A stretch of 64,000 nt of DNA from JBBWZH01 sp035544115. GTDB taxonomy: Bacteria; Actinomycetota; Actinomycetes; Mycobacteriales; CADCTP01. Every line of letters starts with the position of its first letter. Positions within the stretch are counted from its first letter, which is position 1. Under the pieces are notes generated by a model that was given only the letters and a program-made list of their open reading frames with translations, did no database searches and had not been told where the DNA came from. The translations under genes were made by a program, and so were the position numbers. Of this stretch, positions 8,787 through 19,237 are shown in pieces. The stretch is from positions 8,680,001-8,744,000 of the forward strand of contig OY970235.1 of assembly GCA_963714145.1 (NCBI GenBank). The letters run 5' to 3'.

Positions 8787-10904
8787 GTGTCGTGGTTTGG
8801 TTCGACCGCGAAGCGGGCGCTGATCGGTCGGCCTTATCCGACGCACCGGTCGAGCGAGCAGCTGCTGCCCAAGCGGATCGCGCTGCCGGTGTTCGCCAGT
8901 GACCCACTGTCCTCTGTGGCCTATGCCACCGAGGAGATCCTGCTGGTGCTGAGCCTGGGCGGGATCGCGCTGCTGCGGCTGAGCGCGCCGATCGCGGTGG
9001 CGGTGGTGGTACTGCTGGCCGTGGTGGTCGCCTCGTACCGGCAGACGGTGCACGAGTATCCGCATGGCGGCGGGGCCTACCAGGTGGCCGGGCAGAACCT
9101 GGGCCGGCCCTGGGGGCTGCTGGCGGCGAGCGCGCTGCTGACCGACTACGTGTTGACGGTCGCGGTGTCGGTCTCGTCCGGTGTGGACAACATCGCCTCG
9201 GCGCTGCCTGCTGTGCACGCCCACCAGGTCGGGGTGGCGCTCAGCCTGGTGGCCGTGCTCGCGCTGGCGAACCTGCGCGGGGTACGCGAGTCCGGGCGGG
9301 CGTTCGCGATCCCGACGTACGGGTTCGTGCTCGGTGTGCTGGTGATGATCGGGTGGGGGCTGTTGCGGTCGGCGGCCGGGGATACGCCGGTGGCCGAGAG
9401 CGCCGGGCTGCCGGTGCACCCGGAGTCGTCTTACGCCGGCCTGGCGCTGGTTTTCCTTGCCCTGCGGGCTTTCTCCTCCGGCTGTACCGCGCTGACCGGG
9501 GTGGAGGCGATCGCGAACGGGGTGCCGGCGTTCCGGCCGCCGAAGAGCGCGAACGCGGCGAAGACGCTGCTGGTGCTTGGCGGGCTGGCCATCGCCATGT
9601 TCGCCGGCATCACCACGCTGGCGCTGCTGTCGCACGTGCACGTCGCCGAGGCGCCGGCTGACCTGGGGCTGCCGGCGGACGCGCACACCAGGACGGTGAT
9701 CGCGCAGGTCGCGGCCGCGGTGTTCGGCGGCCCGCACAGCGTCGGGTTCCTCTGGGTCGCCGTGTTCACCGCGCTGGTGCTGGTGCTGGCGGCGAACACC
9801 GCGTTCAACGGCTTTCCGGTGCTGGCGTCGATCCTGGCGCAGGACCGGTACGCGCCGCGACAACTGCACACCCGGGGCGACCGCTTAGTCTACTCCAATG
9901 GCGTGGTGCTGCTGGCGGTGTTCGCCGGGCTGCTCATCGCCGCGTTCCACGCCTCCACCACCCGGCTGATCCAGCTGTACATCATCGGCGTGTTCCTGTC
10001 GTTCACGCTGAGCCAGGCCGGGATGGTGCGGCACTGGACGCGGCTGCTGGCCGTCGAGCGGGACGTCCCGCGGCGCCGGTCGATGCGGCGCAAGCGGGCG
10101 GTCAACGCCTTCGGCGCGACCTTCACCGGTGTGGTTCTGATCATCGTGCTGGCGACGAAGTTCCTGGCCGGTGCCTGGATCGTGGTGATCGCCATCCCGG
10201 CGCTGTACGCGCTGATGGTCGGCATCCACCGGCACTACGGCCGGGTCCGGACGGAGCTGGCCTGGCGGGACGAGTCGGTCGTGCTGCCGGCCCGCAACCA
10301 GGCGATCGTGCTGGTCTCCCAGCTGCACCTGCCGACCGCCCGGGCGCTGGCCTATGCCCGGGCCACCCGCCCGGACACGCTCATCGCGCTGACGGTCAGC
10401 GTGGACGAGAACGACGCCCGCGGGCTGCAGGCGGACTGGGAACGGCATCAGGTGCCGGTACCGCTGACCGTTATCGAGTCGCCCTACCGGGAGATCACCC
10501 GCCCGGTACTCGACTACATCAAGCGGATCCGCCGGGAGAGCCCGCGCGACGTGGTCACCGTGTTCATCCCCGAGTACGTGGTCGGCCGCTGGTGGGAGCA
10601 CATCCTGCACAACCAGAGCGCGCTGCGGCTGAAGACCCGGCTGCTGTTCCAGCCCGGCGTGATGGTGACCAGCGTGCCCTGGCAACTGGATTCCGCCGCG
10701 CCGCTGACCCGCGGCGAGGCAGCCGGCGGGGAGAAGCCCGGCGCGGAGCCCGGCGTGCAGCCTGCCGCGAAGCCCGGCGCGGAGCCCGGCGTGCAGCCCG
10801 GCCCGCAGTCCGGTGTGGAGCCTGTCGCCGACGTCCTGCCGCCGGTGGCTGGGCTCAATGGCGGCACCGTAGCCTCGCCTGATTCGACCGTCGCGGCCGG
10901 CTGA
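8787..10904 (+). CDS. KimA-type (YdaO family) potassium/APC permease
   Basis: 705-aa membrane transporter of the APC superfamily. The N-terminus (LIGRPYPTHRSSEQLLPKRIALPVFASDPLSSVAYATEEIL) closely follows Bacillus KimA/YdaO, a high-affinity K+ importer. It has about 12 hydrophobic segments over residues 45-470, then a cytoplasmic domain (about 480-630) and a low-complexity Pro/Gly tail with repeated PGAEPGVQPG units. The start is leaderless. It sits between kup and kdp, which supports K+ rather than amino acids as substrate; that is inference from homology and context. Confidence 0.8.
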   Translation: MSWFGSTAKRALIGRPYPTHRSSEQLLPKRIALPVFASDPLSSVAYATEEILLVLSLGGIALLRLSAPIAVAVVVLLAVVVASYRQTVHEYPHGGGAYQVAGQNLGRPWGLLAASALLTDYVLTVAVSVSSGVDNIASALPAVHAHQVGVALSLVAVLALANLRGVRESGRAFAIPTYGFVLGVLVMIGWGLLRSAAGDTPVAESAGLPVHPESSYAGLALVFLALRAFSSGCTALTGVEAIANGVPAFRPPKSANAAKTLLVLGGLAIAMFAGITTLALLSHVHVAEAPADLGLPADAHTRTVIAQVAAAVFGGPHSVGFLWVAVFTALVLVLAANTAFNGFPVLASILAQDRYAPRQLHTRGDRLVYSNGVVLLAVFAGLLIAAFHASTTRLIQLYIIGVFLSFTLSQAGMVRHWTRLLAVERDVPRRRSMRRKRAVNAFGATFTGVVLIIVLATKFLAGAWIVVIAIPALYALMVGIHRHYGRVRTELAWRDESVVLPARNQAIVLVSQLHLPTARALAYARATRPDTLIALTVSVDENDARGLQADWERHQVPVPLTVIESPYREITRPVLDYIKRIRRESPRDVVTVFIPEYVVGRWWEHILHNQSALRLKTRLLFQPGVMVTSVPWQLDSAAPLTRGEAAGGEKPGAEPGVQPAAKPGAEPGVQPGPQSGVEPVADVLPPVAGLNGGTVASPDSTVAAG

Positions 10905-10943
10905 GCCGCGGCCGCACCGTCGCGCTGGCTGAGGCGCGGCAGC

Positions 10944-10965
10944 GCCGGCGGCGGCTGCTGCCGGC
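10944..10965 (+). terminator. 9-bp hairpin after the kimA-like gene
   Basis: GCCGGC at each end with three further pairs inside (one G-T) and a four-base loop. Lies 40 bases after the stop codon and before the region that should hold the kdp promoter. Confidence 0.4.
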
Positions 10966-11101
10966 ACGGTGTTAGTGGTCTGTGAGAAAGCGTGGGGCCG
11001 CTGTGAGCGTCGTGTGAACGTCCTTGCCGCTGCTGTCCGGAGCGGAAGAGAGTCGGTGGCGGCCGGGTGGAAGGTCCGCCGGGCCGGCGGGAGTTCGAGC
11101 C

Positions 11102-11467
11102 ATGATCGGCAGAGAGATACCGGCGCTGCGTACCGGTCCGGTGCTGCGGTGGCCGTCTGATCTGGCCTGCGGCCCGGCGTTTCTGGGGCCGCTGGTGGCG
11201 TGTGTGCTGCTTGCCCGGACGCCGCCGCTGACCGTGGAGGTCGGCGTGCTCGCCGTGCTGGTGGCTGCGGTCGGCTGGTCGGCCACCGTACCGGCCGGGC
11301 TGGTCGCGGTGGGCGTCTCGGCGCTGTCGCTGAACGGGTTCCGGGAGAACGGTCTCGGCGTGCTGGCTCTGCATCCGAGGGTGGATGTGCCGGTGGCGGT
11401 GACGCTGCTGTGCGTCTGGGCGCTGGCCTGGGCGGCTCGTGAATCGGGTGGAGAGTCGGTCCGCTAG
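11102..11467 (+). CDS. Small membrane protein resembling the KdpD DUF4118 module
   Basis: 121 aa with three to four hydrophobic segments. ATG 11102 is preceded by GGGAG at ten bases. The second half (VGWSATVPAGLVAVGVSALSLNG, then a helix LLCVWALAWAAR) follows the same pattern as the membrane region of KdpD in this window (WPALA...GGSLLLNYFFTPPL...). It could be a stand-alone DUF4118-like sensor or an accessory of the K+ pump. It lies immediately upstream of the kdp genes on the same strand, so it is probably co-transcribed. The similarity is by eye and weak. Confidence 0.55.
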   Translation: MIGREIPALRTGPVLRWPSDLACGPAFLGPLVACVLLARTPPLTVEVGVLAVLVAAVGWSATVPAGLVAVGVSALSLNGFRENGLGVLALHPRVDVPVAVTLLCVWALAWAARESGGESVR

Positions 11468-11472
11468 GTCGG

Positions 11473-11483
11473 TCCACTGTGGA
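11473..11483. repeat. TCCACWGTGGA palindrome (intergenic copy)
   Basis: Exact copy of the recurring 11-bp palindrome, 43 bases before the first small kdp reading frame, so it could also lie in a control region. Confidence 0.7.
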
Positions 11484-11525
11484 CGCCAAGGCAACGGACA
11501 GACATCGAGAGAGTGAGGACATGCC

Positions 11526-11609
11526 GTGGTCGACGTCGCCTTCGTGCTGCTGACGGTCGCCCTGTTCGCGCTGCTGGCCCTGGTCCTGCGCGGGGTGGAG
11601 CGGCTGTGA
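11526..11609 (+). CDS. 27-aa single-pass membrane peptide upstream of kdpF
   Basis: GTG start with a purine-rich GAGAGTGAGGA upstream. The peptide is one hydrophobic helix (FVLLTVALFALLALVLRG) ending in GVERL. Its stop overlaps the GTG of kdpF, so the two are translationally coupled. Comparable small peptides stand before kdpF in other actinomycetes; function unknown, probably a Kdp accessory. Confidence 0.7.
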   Translation: MVDVAFVLLTVALFALLALVLRGVERL

Positions 11610-11695
11610 GCGTTGACAACCTGGTCGGCCTGGTGCTGGCCGTACTGATCACCGGGTTCCTGGTGGTCGCCCTGCTGTTCCCGGAGCGGTTCTGA
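11606..11695 (+). CDS. kdpF: KdpF, small subunit of the K+-ATPase
   Basis: 29-aa single-helix peptide (NLVGLVLAVLITGFLVVALLFPERF). The ending LFPERF is diagnostic for KdpF, which stabilises the KdpABC complex in the membrane. GTG 11606 overlaps the preceding stop, and its own stop overlaps the ATG of kdpA (TGATG). Confidence 0.88.
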   Translation: MSVDNLVGLVLAVLITGFLVVALLFPERF

Positions 11696-13379
11696 TGAAC
11701 ACGACCATGGCGGGGGTCATCTTCGTCGTCTCGCTCGTCGCCGCGCTGGCGCTGTGCTACCGCCCGCTGGGCGACTACATGTGCCGGGTCGTACACCAGC
11801 GACAAGCATCTGCGGGTCGAGCGCGGCATCTACCGGCTGGTCGGGGTCAACCCGGACCGGCGAGCAGACCTGGGGCGTGTACGCCCGCAGCGTGCTGGCG
11901 TTCTCGGCGGTGTCGATCCTGTTCCTGTACCTGTTCCAGCGGGTGCAGGACACACCTGTCGCTGAACCTCGGCTTCGCCGGGGTGCGCACCGACATCGCC
12001 TGGAACACCGCGGTCAGCTTCGTGACGAACACCAACTGGCAGTCGTACTCGGGTGAGTCGACGATGGGCCACCTGGTGCAGATGGCCGGCCTGGCGGTGC
12101 AGAACTTCGTCTCGGCCGCGGTCGGCATCGCGGTGGCGGTCGCGCTGGTGCGCGGGTTCGCCCGCGCCGAAGACCGACCAGCTCGGCAACTTCTGGGTCG
12201 ACCTGACCCGGATCTGTACCTGCGGATCCTGCTGCCGGTCGCCGTGGTCGCCGCGGTCGTGCTGGTCGCCGGCGGCGTGGTGCAGAACCTGTCACGCGGC
12301 ACCGGTCGTGTCACCGGCCCGGGTGGGCGGTGCAGGCACATCACCGGCGGGCCGGTCGCCTCGCCAGGAGGCGATCAAGGAGCTCGGCACCAACGGCGGC
12401 GGCTTCTACAACGTCAACTCGGCGCACCCGTTCGAGAACCCGACCGCGTGGACGAACTGGCTGGAGATCTTCCTGCTGCTGGTCATCCCGTTCAGCCTGC
12501 CGCGGGTGTTCGGCCGGATGGTCGGCGACGAACCGGCAGGGCTACGCGATCGTCGCGGTGATGGCGATCCTGGCGCTCGGCAGCATCGCGCCATCAACAC
12601 GTCGTGCAGAGCTGCCCACGCGCGGCACGGTGCCGCAGGCGGTCGGCGCGGCGATGGAGGGCAAGGAGACCCGGTTCGGGGTGCCGGACTCGGCGACGTT
12701 CGCCGCGCGCGACCACGCTGACCTCGACCGGCGCGGTCGAACTCGTTCCACGACTCGTACACCGCGCTCGGCGGCGGCGATGCCGATGTTCAACATGATG
12801 CTCGGCGAGGTCGCGCCCGGCGGCATCGGCTCGGGCCTGTACGGCATGCTCATCCTGGCCGTGCATCACGGTGTTCGTGGCCGGGCTGATGGTCGGGCGC
12901 ACCCCGGAGTACCTGGGCAAGAAGATCGGCGCCCGGGAGATCAAGTTCGCCTCGCTCTACTTCCTGACCACCCCGACCCTCGTGCTGGTCGGCACCGGCC
13001 GTGGCGATGGCCATGCCCGGGCAGCGGGCCGGCGATGCTCAACGCCGGCCCGCACGGGCTGTCCGAGGTGCTGTACGCGTTCACCTCGGCGGCCAACAAC
13101 AACGGCTCGGCGTTCGCCGGCATCACGGTGAACACCACCTGGTACAACACCGCGCTCGGGTCTGCGATGCTGCTGGGCCGGTTCCTGCCGATCATGTTCG
13201 TGCTCGGCCTGGCCGGCTCGCTGGCCCGGCAGCAGCCGGTGCCCGGTCTCGGCCGGCACGCTGCCGACCCACCGGCCGCTGTTCGTCGGCATGGTGGTCG
13301 GCGTCGTCGTCATCCTGGTCGCCCTCACCTTCTTCCCCGCGCTCGCGCTCGGCCCGCTGGCGGAAGGCATCCACAATGA
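11695..13379 (+). pseudogene. kdpA: KdpA, K+-binding subunit, split by many frameshifts
   Basis: The K+-channel subunit of the KdpFABC pump can be followed through the whole interval but only by switching frames about a dozen times: GDYM, then EQTWGVYARSVLAF, LNLGFAGVRTDIAWNTAVSFVTNTNWQSY, EAIKELGTNGGGFYNVNSAHPFENPT, and LYAFTSAANNNGSAFAG. Between the shifts the amino-acid sequence is well conserved. Most shifts are single extra C or G bases (near 11791, 11857, 12169, 12365, 12530, 12864, 13000); one near 12213 looks like a deletion. As written it cannot make KdpA. It ends overlapping the kdpB ATG. Confidence 0.8.
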
Positions 13380-15578
13380 CCGCGTCCACTGTAGACATCC
13401 GCCCGGTCGGACAGCCGGCGGTCACACCGGAGCCCGGGGCCCCGCGGCGGATCTCCGGCGGCCTGCTCGACCCGACGCAGCTGTGGCGGTCCAGTCCGGA
13501 CGCGCTGCGCAAGCTCGAACCCGCGCACGCTGTGGCGCAACCCGGTCATGTTCATCGTCGAGATCGGCGCGGTCTTCACCACCGTGCTGGCGGTCGCCGA
13601 CCCGTCCGTGTTCGCCTGGCTGATCACGGTCTGGCTGTGGCTGACCGTGCTGTTCGCCAACCTGGCCGAGGCGGTGGCCGAGGGCCGCGGCAAGGCGCAG
13701 GCCGAGACGCTGCGCCGGGCCAAGACGCGACACCGTCGCCCGCCGGCTGACCGGCTGGCACGCCCGGCGCCGACCCGTCCACCGTGGACACCGAGCAGGT
13801 GGCCGCGCCGCAGCTGGCGCAGGGCGACATCGTGGTCGTGCGAGGCCGGCGAGATCATCCCCGGCGACGGCGACGTGGTCGAGGGCATCGCCAGCGTCGA
13901 CGAGTCGGCGATCACCGGCGAGTCCGCGCCGGTGATCCGGGAGTCCGGCGGCGACCGCAGTCGCGGTCACCGGCGGCACCAAGGTGCTGTCCGACCGGAT
14001 CGTCGTGCGGATCACCCAGAAGCCCGGGGAGAGCTTCATCGACCGGATGATCGCCCTGGTCGAGGGCGCCAACCGGCAGAAGACCCCGAACGAGATCGCG
14101 CTGAACATCCTGCTCGCCGCGCTGACCATCATCTTCCTGCTGGCGGTGGCGACCCTGCAGCCGCTGGCGATCTTCTCCAAGGCGTAGCAGGCCGGCGGCA
14201 CCGGACACCGCTGGCGCTGACCGACAACGGCGTCACCGGCATCGTGCTGGTGTCGCTGCTGGTCTGCCTGATCCCGACCACGATCGGCGCGCTGCTGTCG
14301 GCGATCGGCATCGCCGGCATGGACCGGCTGGTGCAGCGCAACGTGCTGGCCATGTCCGGCCGCGCGGTCGAGGCGGCCGGCGACGTGAACACGCTGCTGC
14401 TGGACAAGACCGGCACCATCACCCTCGGCAACCGGCAGGCCAGCGAGTTCCTGCCGGTCGACGGCGTCACCGTCGAGGCGACGCTGGCCGACGCCGCGCA
14501 GCTGTCCAGCCTGGCCGACGAGACGCCCGGAGGGCCGCTCGATCGTGGTGCTCGCCAAGAACGACCTACGGCCTGCGGGAGCGCGAGCCCGGGCGAACTG
14601 GCCACGCCAGCTTCGTCGCCGTTCACCGCGCAGACCCGGATGTCCGGGGTGGACCTGACCGACCGGACGGGCAACCGGTCCGGCAGGTCCGCAAGGGCGC
14701 CGCCGCCGCGGTGATGAAGTGGGTCCGCGAGAACGGCGGCCACCCGACCGAGCGAGGTCGGCGCCGATCGTCGACGGCGATCACCGCCTCCGGCGGCACC
14801 CCGCTGGTGGTGGCCGAGCACGTCGACGGGCAGCCGGCCCGGGCGCTGGGCGTCATCCACCTCAAGGACGTGGTCAAGCAGGGCATGCGGGAGCGGTTCG
14901 ACGAGATGCGCCGGATGGGCATCCGCACCGTGATGATCACCGGCGACAACCCGCTGACCGCCAAGGCGATCGCCGACGAGGCCGGCGTCGACGACTTCCT
15001 CGCCGAGGCCACGCCCGAGGACAAGATGGCGCTGATCAAGCGGGAGCAGGAGGGCGGCAAGCTGGTCGCGATGACCGGCGACGGCACCAACGACGCCCCG
15101 GCGCTGGCCCAGGCCGACGTCGGCGTGGCGATGAACACCGGCACGTCGGCGGCCAAGGAGGCCGGCAACATGGTCGACCTCGACTCCGACCCGACCAAGC
15201 TGATCGAGATCGTGGAGATCGGCAAGCAGCTGCTGATCACCCGCGGCGCGCTGACCACGTTCTCCATCGCCAACGACATCGCCAAGTACTTCGCGATCAT
15301 CCCGGCCATGTTCGCCGGCGTCTACCCGGGCCTGGACGCGCTGAACATCATGCGGCTGCACAGCCCGACCTCGGCGATCCTGTCCGCGGTCATCTTCAAC
15401 GCGCTGATCATCGTCGCGCTGATCCCGCTGGCCCTGCGCGGCGTGCGCTACCGGCCGGCCAGCGCCGCGACGCTGCTGCGCCGCAACCTGCTGCATCTAC
15501 GGCCTCGGCGGCATCATCGCGCCGTTCATCGGCATCAAGCTCATCGACCTGCTCATCCAGTTCATCCCGGGGATCTGA
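13376..15578 (+). pseudogene. kdpB: KdpB, catalytic P-type ATPase subunit, split by many frameshifts
   Basis: ATG 13376 (MTASTVDIRPVGQP) overlaps the end of kdpA. Recognisable parts in changing frames: NPVMFIVEIGAVFTTVLA (first helices), AGEIIPGDGDVVEGIASVDESAITGESAPV (actuator), LLLDKTGTITLGNR with the phosphorylated Asp at about 14403, VMITGDNPLTAKAIADEAGVDDF, MTGDGTNDAPALAQADVGVAM, then the C-terminal helices. The stretch 14800-15490 is intact, while 13500-14800 has many single extra bases. Real pump protein if these are sequencing errors; otherwise non-functional. Confidence 0.82.
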
Positions 15579-15583
15579 TCGTG

Positions 15584-16490
15584 ATGCGCCTACCCAGCCT
15601 GGCTCGCCCAGCACCTCGCCGCCGCTGCGCGCGCTGCTCGTCTTCACCGTCGCTGCTCGGACTGGCCTACCCGCTGGTCATGGTCGCCGTCGCCCAGCTG
15701 CCCGGGCCTGCAACGACCGGGCCGACGGCTCGCTGGTCACCGACGCGACGGCAGACGGTCGGCAGCTCGGCCTGATCGGCCAGACGTTCACCGACGCCGA
15801 CGGCAACCCGCTGCCGCAGTACTTCCAGTCCCGCCCGTCCGCGGCCGGCGACGGCTACGACCCGACCGCGACCGCGGCCGCAACCTCGGCCCGGAGAGCG
15901 TCGTCGACATCCTGCGCCGACCCGTCGACCAAGGACGATCGACGAGCGAAGCCGAGCCTGCTCACCCAGGTCTGCGCGCGCAGCCTGGCGGTCGGCGAGC
16001 TGGAGGGCGTCGACGGCAGCCGGCCGTACTGCACCGCCGACGGCGTCGGCGCGGTGCTGCGCGGTGTTCCACCGCGACGGGCTCACCGGCCCGGTCACCC
16101 GGGCGGTCAGCGTCAACCAGGCCTGCCCGGCCACCCCGTTCGTCGCCGACCTACGAGGGCGTGCACCGTCGAGTGCGCGCAGCTCGGCGAGGACTACTCG
16201 CGCGCGGCGTGATCACGCCCGATCCGCGGCGACGCGCCGGCCGACCCGGCGGTGCCGGCCGACGCGGTCACCGCCAGCGGCAGCGGCCTCGACCCGCACA
16301 TCAGCCCGGCCTACGCCGAGCTGCAGGCGCCCCGGGTGGCCAGGGCCCGCGGCGTCGACCGGACGCCGGGTCGCAGCAGCTGATCGAGGAGCACACCACC
16401 GGCCGGGCCCTCGGCTTCATCGGCGAGCCGGCGGTCAACGTGCTCGAGCTCAACCTCGCCCTCGACCGGCAGTACCCGTGCCGCGGCTGA
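15584..16490 (+). pseudogene. kdpC: KdpC, K+-ATPase assembly subunit, split by frameshifts
   Basis: Start MRLPSLAR at ATG 15584, six bases after kdpB. A single membrane helix (YPLVMVAVAQLPG) is followed by typical KdpC pieces in three frames: LIGQTFTDADGNPLPQYFQSRPSAAGDGYD, VSVNQACPATPF, and the end GFIGEPAVNVLELNLALDRQYPC. The full protein would be about 300 aa, longer than the 190 aa of Escherichia coli, as is usual in actinomycetes with an insert after the SRPSAAG motif. Same indel pattern as the rest of the operon. Confidence 0.78.
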
Positions 16491-16535
16491 CCGACCGAGT
16501 AGACCGGCGCGGCGACGGCGAGGAGGCTCCGGCCG

Positions 16536-19164
16536 ATGGCACGCGGACAGCTGCGGATCTACCTCGGCGCCGCCCCCGGCGTCGGCAAGACCTACGCGAT
16601 GCTCGAGGAGGCGCACCGCCGCGCGCGACCGCGGCACCGACGTGGTCGTCGGCTTCGTCGAGACCCACGGCCGGCCGCACGACCGCCGCCATGCTCGAGC
16701 GGCCTGGAGGTGCGTGCCGCGCCAGACCGATGCACCTACCGCGGCGCCGACGTTCACCGAGATGGACGTCGACGCGCGTGCTCGCCCGCCGGCCCGCAGG
16801 TCGCGCTCGTCGACGAGCTGGCGCACACCAACGTGCCCGGCTGCCGCAACGCCAAGCGCTGGCAGGACATCGAGGAGCTGCTCGACGCCGGCATCACCGT
16901 GCTGACCACCGTCAACATCCAGCACCTGGAGTCGCTCAACGACGTGGTCGAGACAGATCACCGGCGTGCCGCAGCGGGAGACCGTGCCGGACGAGGTCGT
17001 CCGCGCGGCCGAGCAGGTCGAGCTGGTCGACATGACCCCGGAGGCGCTGCGCCGCCGGATGGCGCACGGCAACATCTACCCGCCGGAGAAGGTCGACGCC
17101 GCGCTGGGCAACTACTTCCGGGTCGGCAACCTCACCGCGCTGCGCGAGCTGGCCCTGCTGTGGCTGGCCGACAAGGTCGACGAGCAGCTCGACCGGTACC
17201 GCGCCGAGCACGACATCGCCGCCACCTGGGAGACCCGCGAACGGGTCGTCGTCGCGCTCACCGGCGGCCCCGAAGGCGACACCCTGATCCGCCGCGCGGC
17301 CCGGATCGCCGCCCGCAACAAGGGCGCCGACCTGCTCGCCGTGCACGTGACCCGCAGCGACGGGCTGGCCGGCGCCGACCCGGCGCACCTGGCCCGGCAG
17401 CGGGTCGCTGGTGGAGAGCCTCGGCGGCACCTACCACCAGGTCGTCGGCGACGACGTCCCGCGCGCGCTGCTCGACTTCGCCCGCGGCGTCAACGCCACC
17501 CAGCTCGTGCTCGGCGCCAGCCGCCGCGGCCGGCTCGCGCAGCTGCTTCTCCCGGGCGTCGGCGTCACCACGACCGCGCGCGTCCGGCACGCATCGACGT
17601 CCACCTGGTCACCCACGAGGAGGTCGGCAAGGGCCGGCGGCTGCCGCAGGTCTCCGCCGGCCTCACCCGCCGCCGCCGGCTGGCCGGGTTCGCCCTCGGC
17701 GCCGTCGGCTGCTGCCGCTGCTCACCCTGGCGCTCGACCTGGTCTGCGACAGCGCGCTGGCGCTGGCCAGCGACATCCTGCTGTTCCTGCTCGCCGTCGT
17801 CGGCGTCGCCCTGGTCGGCGGGCTGTGGCCGGCGCTGGCTCGCCGCCGTCGGCGGCTCGCTGCTGCTGAACTACTTCTTCACCCCGCCGCTGCACACGTT
17901 CACCATCGCCGAACGGGAGAACGTGCTGGCCCTCGTCGGTCTTCGTCGCCGTCGCCGTCGCGGTCAGCGCCGTCGTCGACCTGGCCGCCCGGCGTACCCG
18001 CGAGGCCGCCCGCGCCACGCGCCGAGGCCGAGACGCTGTCCACCGTGGCCGGCAGCGTGCTGCGCGGCGACCGGCCGCTGCCCGCGCTGCTGGAACGGCT
18101 CCGGCGAGACCTTCGGCCTCGACCTCGGTCACGCTGCTGCGAACGCGCGCGCCGGACGCGGCCGGCCGGCCCGGACCGCCAGCACGACCCGCGCCGCCTG
18201 GCGGGTCGCGGCCAGCGTCGGCGGCGCAGCCCGTGCGCCGCGCCCGGCGAGGGCGACGTCGACGTGCCCGATCGACGACGACCTCGTCGCTGGTCCTGCG
18301 CGGCCGGCCGCTGGCCGCCGCCGACCGGCGGGTCGTCGAGGCGTTCGCCGCCCAGGCCGCCGTCGCGCTGCGCCAGGAGCGGCTCGCCGAGCAGGCCGCC
18401 GACGGCCGGCCCGCTGGCCGAGGCCGACCGGATGCGCACCGCCCTGCTCGCCGCGGTCAGCCACGACCTGCGCACCCCGCTGGCCTCGGCCAAGGCCGCC
18501 GTCACCAGCCTGCGCAGCCCCGACGTCGCCGTTCGAGCGACGGCCGACCGCGGCGAGCTGCTGGCCACCGCCGACGAGTCGCTGGACCGGCTCACCCGGC
18601 TGGTCGAGAACCTGCTCGACATGAGCCGGCTGCAGGCCGGCGCGCTGTCGGTCGTCACCGCCGCCCGATCGGCCTGGACGACGTGCGTCCCGCCGGCGCT
18701 CGACGAACTCGGCCCGGCCGGCCGGCAGGTCGACCGTGCGGATCGGCCCGACGACCTGCCCGAGGTCCGCGCCGACCCCGGCCTGCTCGAACGGATCCTG
18801 GTCAACCTCGCTCGCCAACGCGCTGCGGTACAGCCCACCCGAGCACGGCCCGCCGATCGTCACCGCCAGCGACACACGGCGACCGGGTCGAGCTCCGCGT
18901 CATCGACCACGGTCCCGGCATCCCCGAAAGCCGACTGGGACCGGGTCTTCCTGCCGTTCCAGCGCCTCGGCGACCGCGACAACACCACCGGCGTCGGCCT
19001 CGGCCTCGCCCTGTCCCGCGGCCTGGCCGAGGCCATGGGCGGCACGCTGACGCCCGAGACACACCCCCGGCGGCGGGCTGACCATGGTCCTCTCCCTGCC
19101 GGCCGCCCGGCCGGCGCGAACCGGACCGACCGTCCCCGGCGATCGCGAGGAGCCGCCCCGGTAG
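16536..19164 (+). pseudogene. kdpD: KdpD, K+/osmosensor histidine kinase, split by frameshifts
   Basis: ATG 16536 with GAGGAG 11 bases upstream. N-terminal KdpD domain with Walker A (GAAPGVGKTYAMLEEAHRR) and DELAHTN, then NIYPPEKVDAALGNYFRVGNLTALRELALLWLADKVD, a USP domain (LVLGASRRGR), the DUF4118 membrane block (LLLNYFFTPPLHTFT), a GAF-like domain, and the kinase core with H-box (AAVSHDLRTPLASAKAAV), N-box region and the G-boxes near 18980. Frame changes occur every 60-200 bases in most of it. No kdpE response-regulator gene follows; the next gene is on the other strand. Confidence 0.8.
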
Positions 19165-19237
19165 CCGACTCCCGGACCGGTGCTCGCCGGCCGGTGCCCG
19201 CTCCGCGGTGCCGGTCGGGCGTCGTCGACCGGCGCGG

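Noticed and set aside
11695..19164. Programmed frameshifting in kdp genes
   Set aside because: Dozens of indels of mixed direction without slippery motifs cannot be programmed; error or decay fits better.
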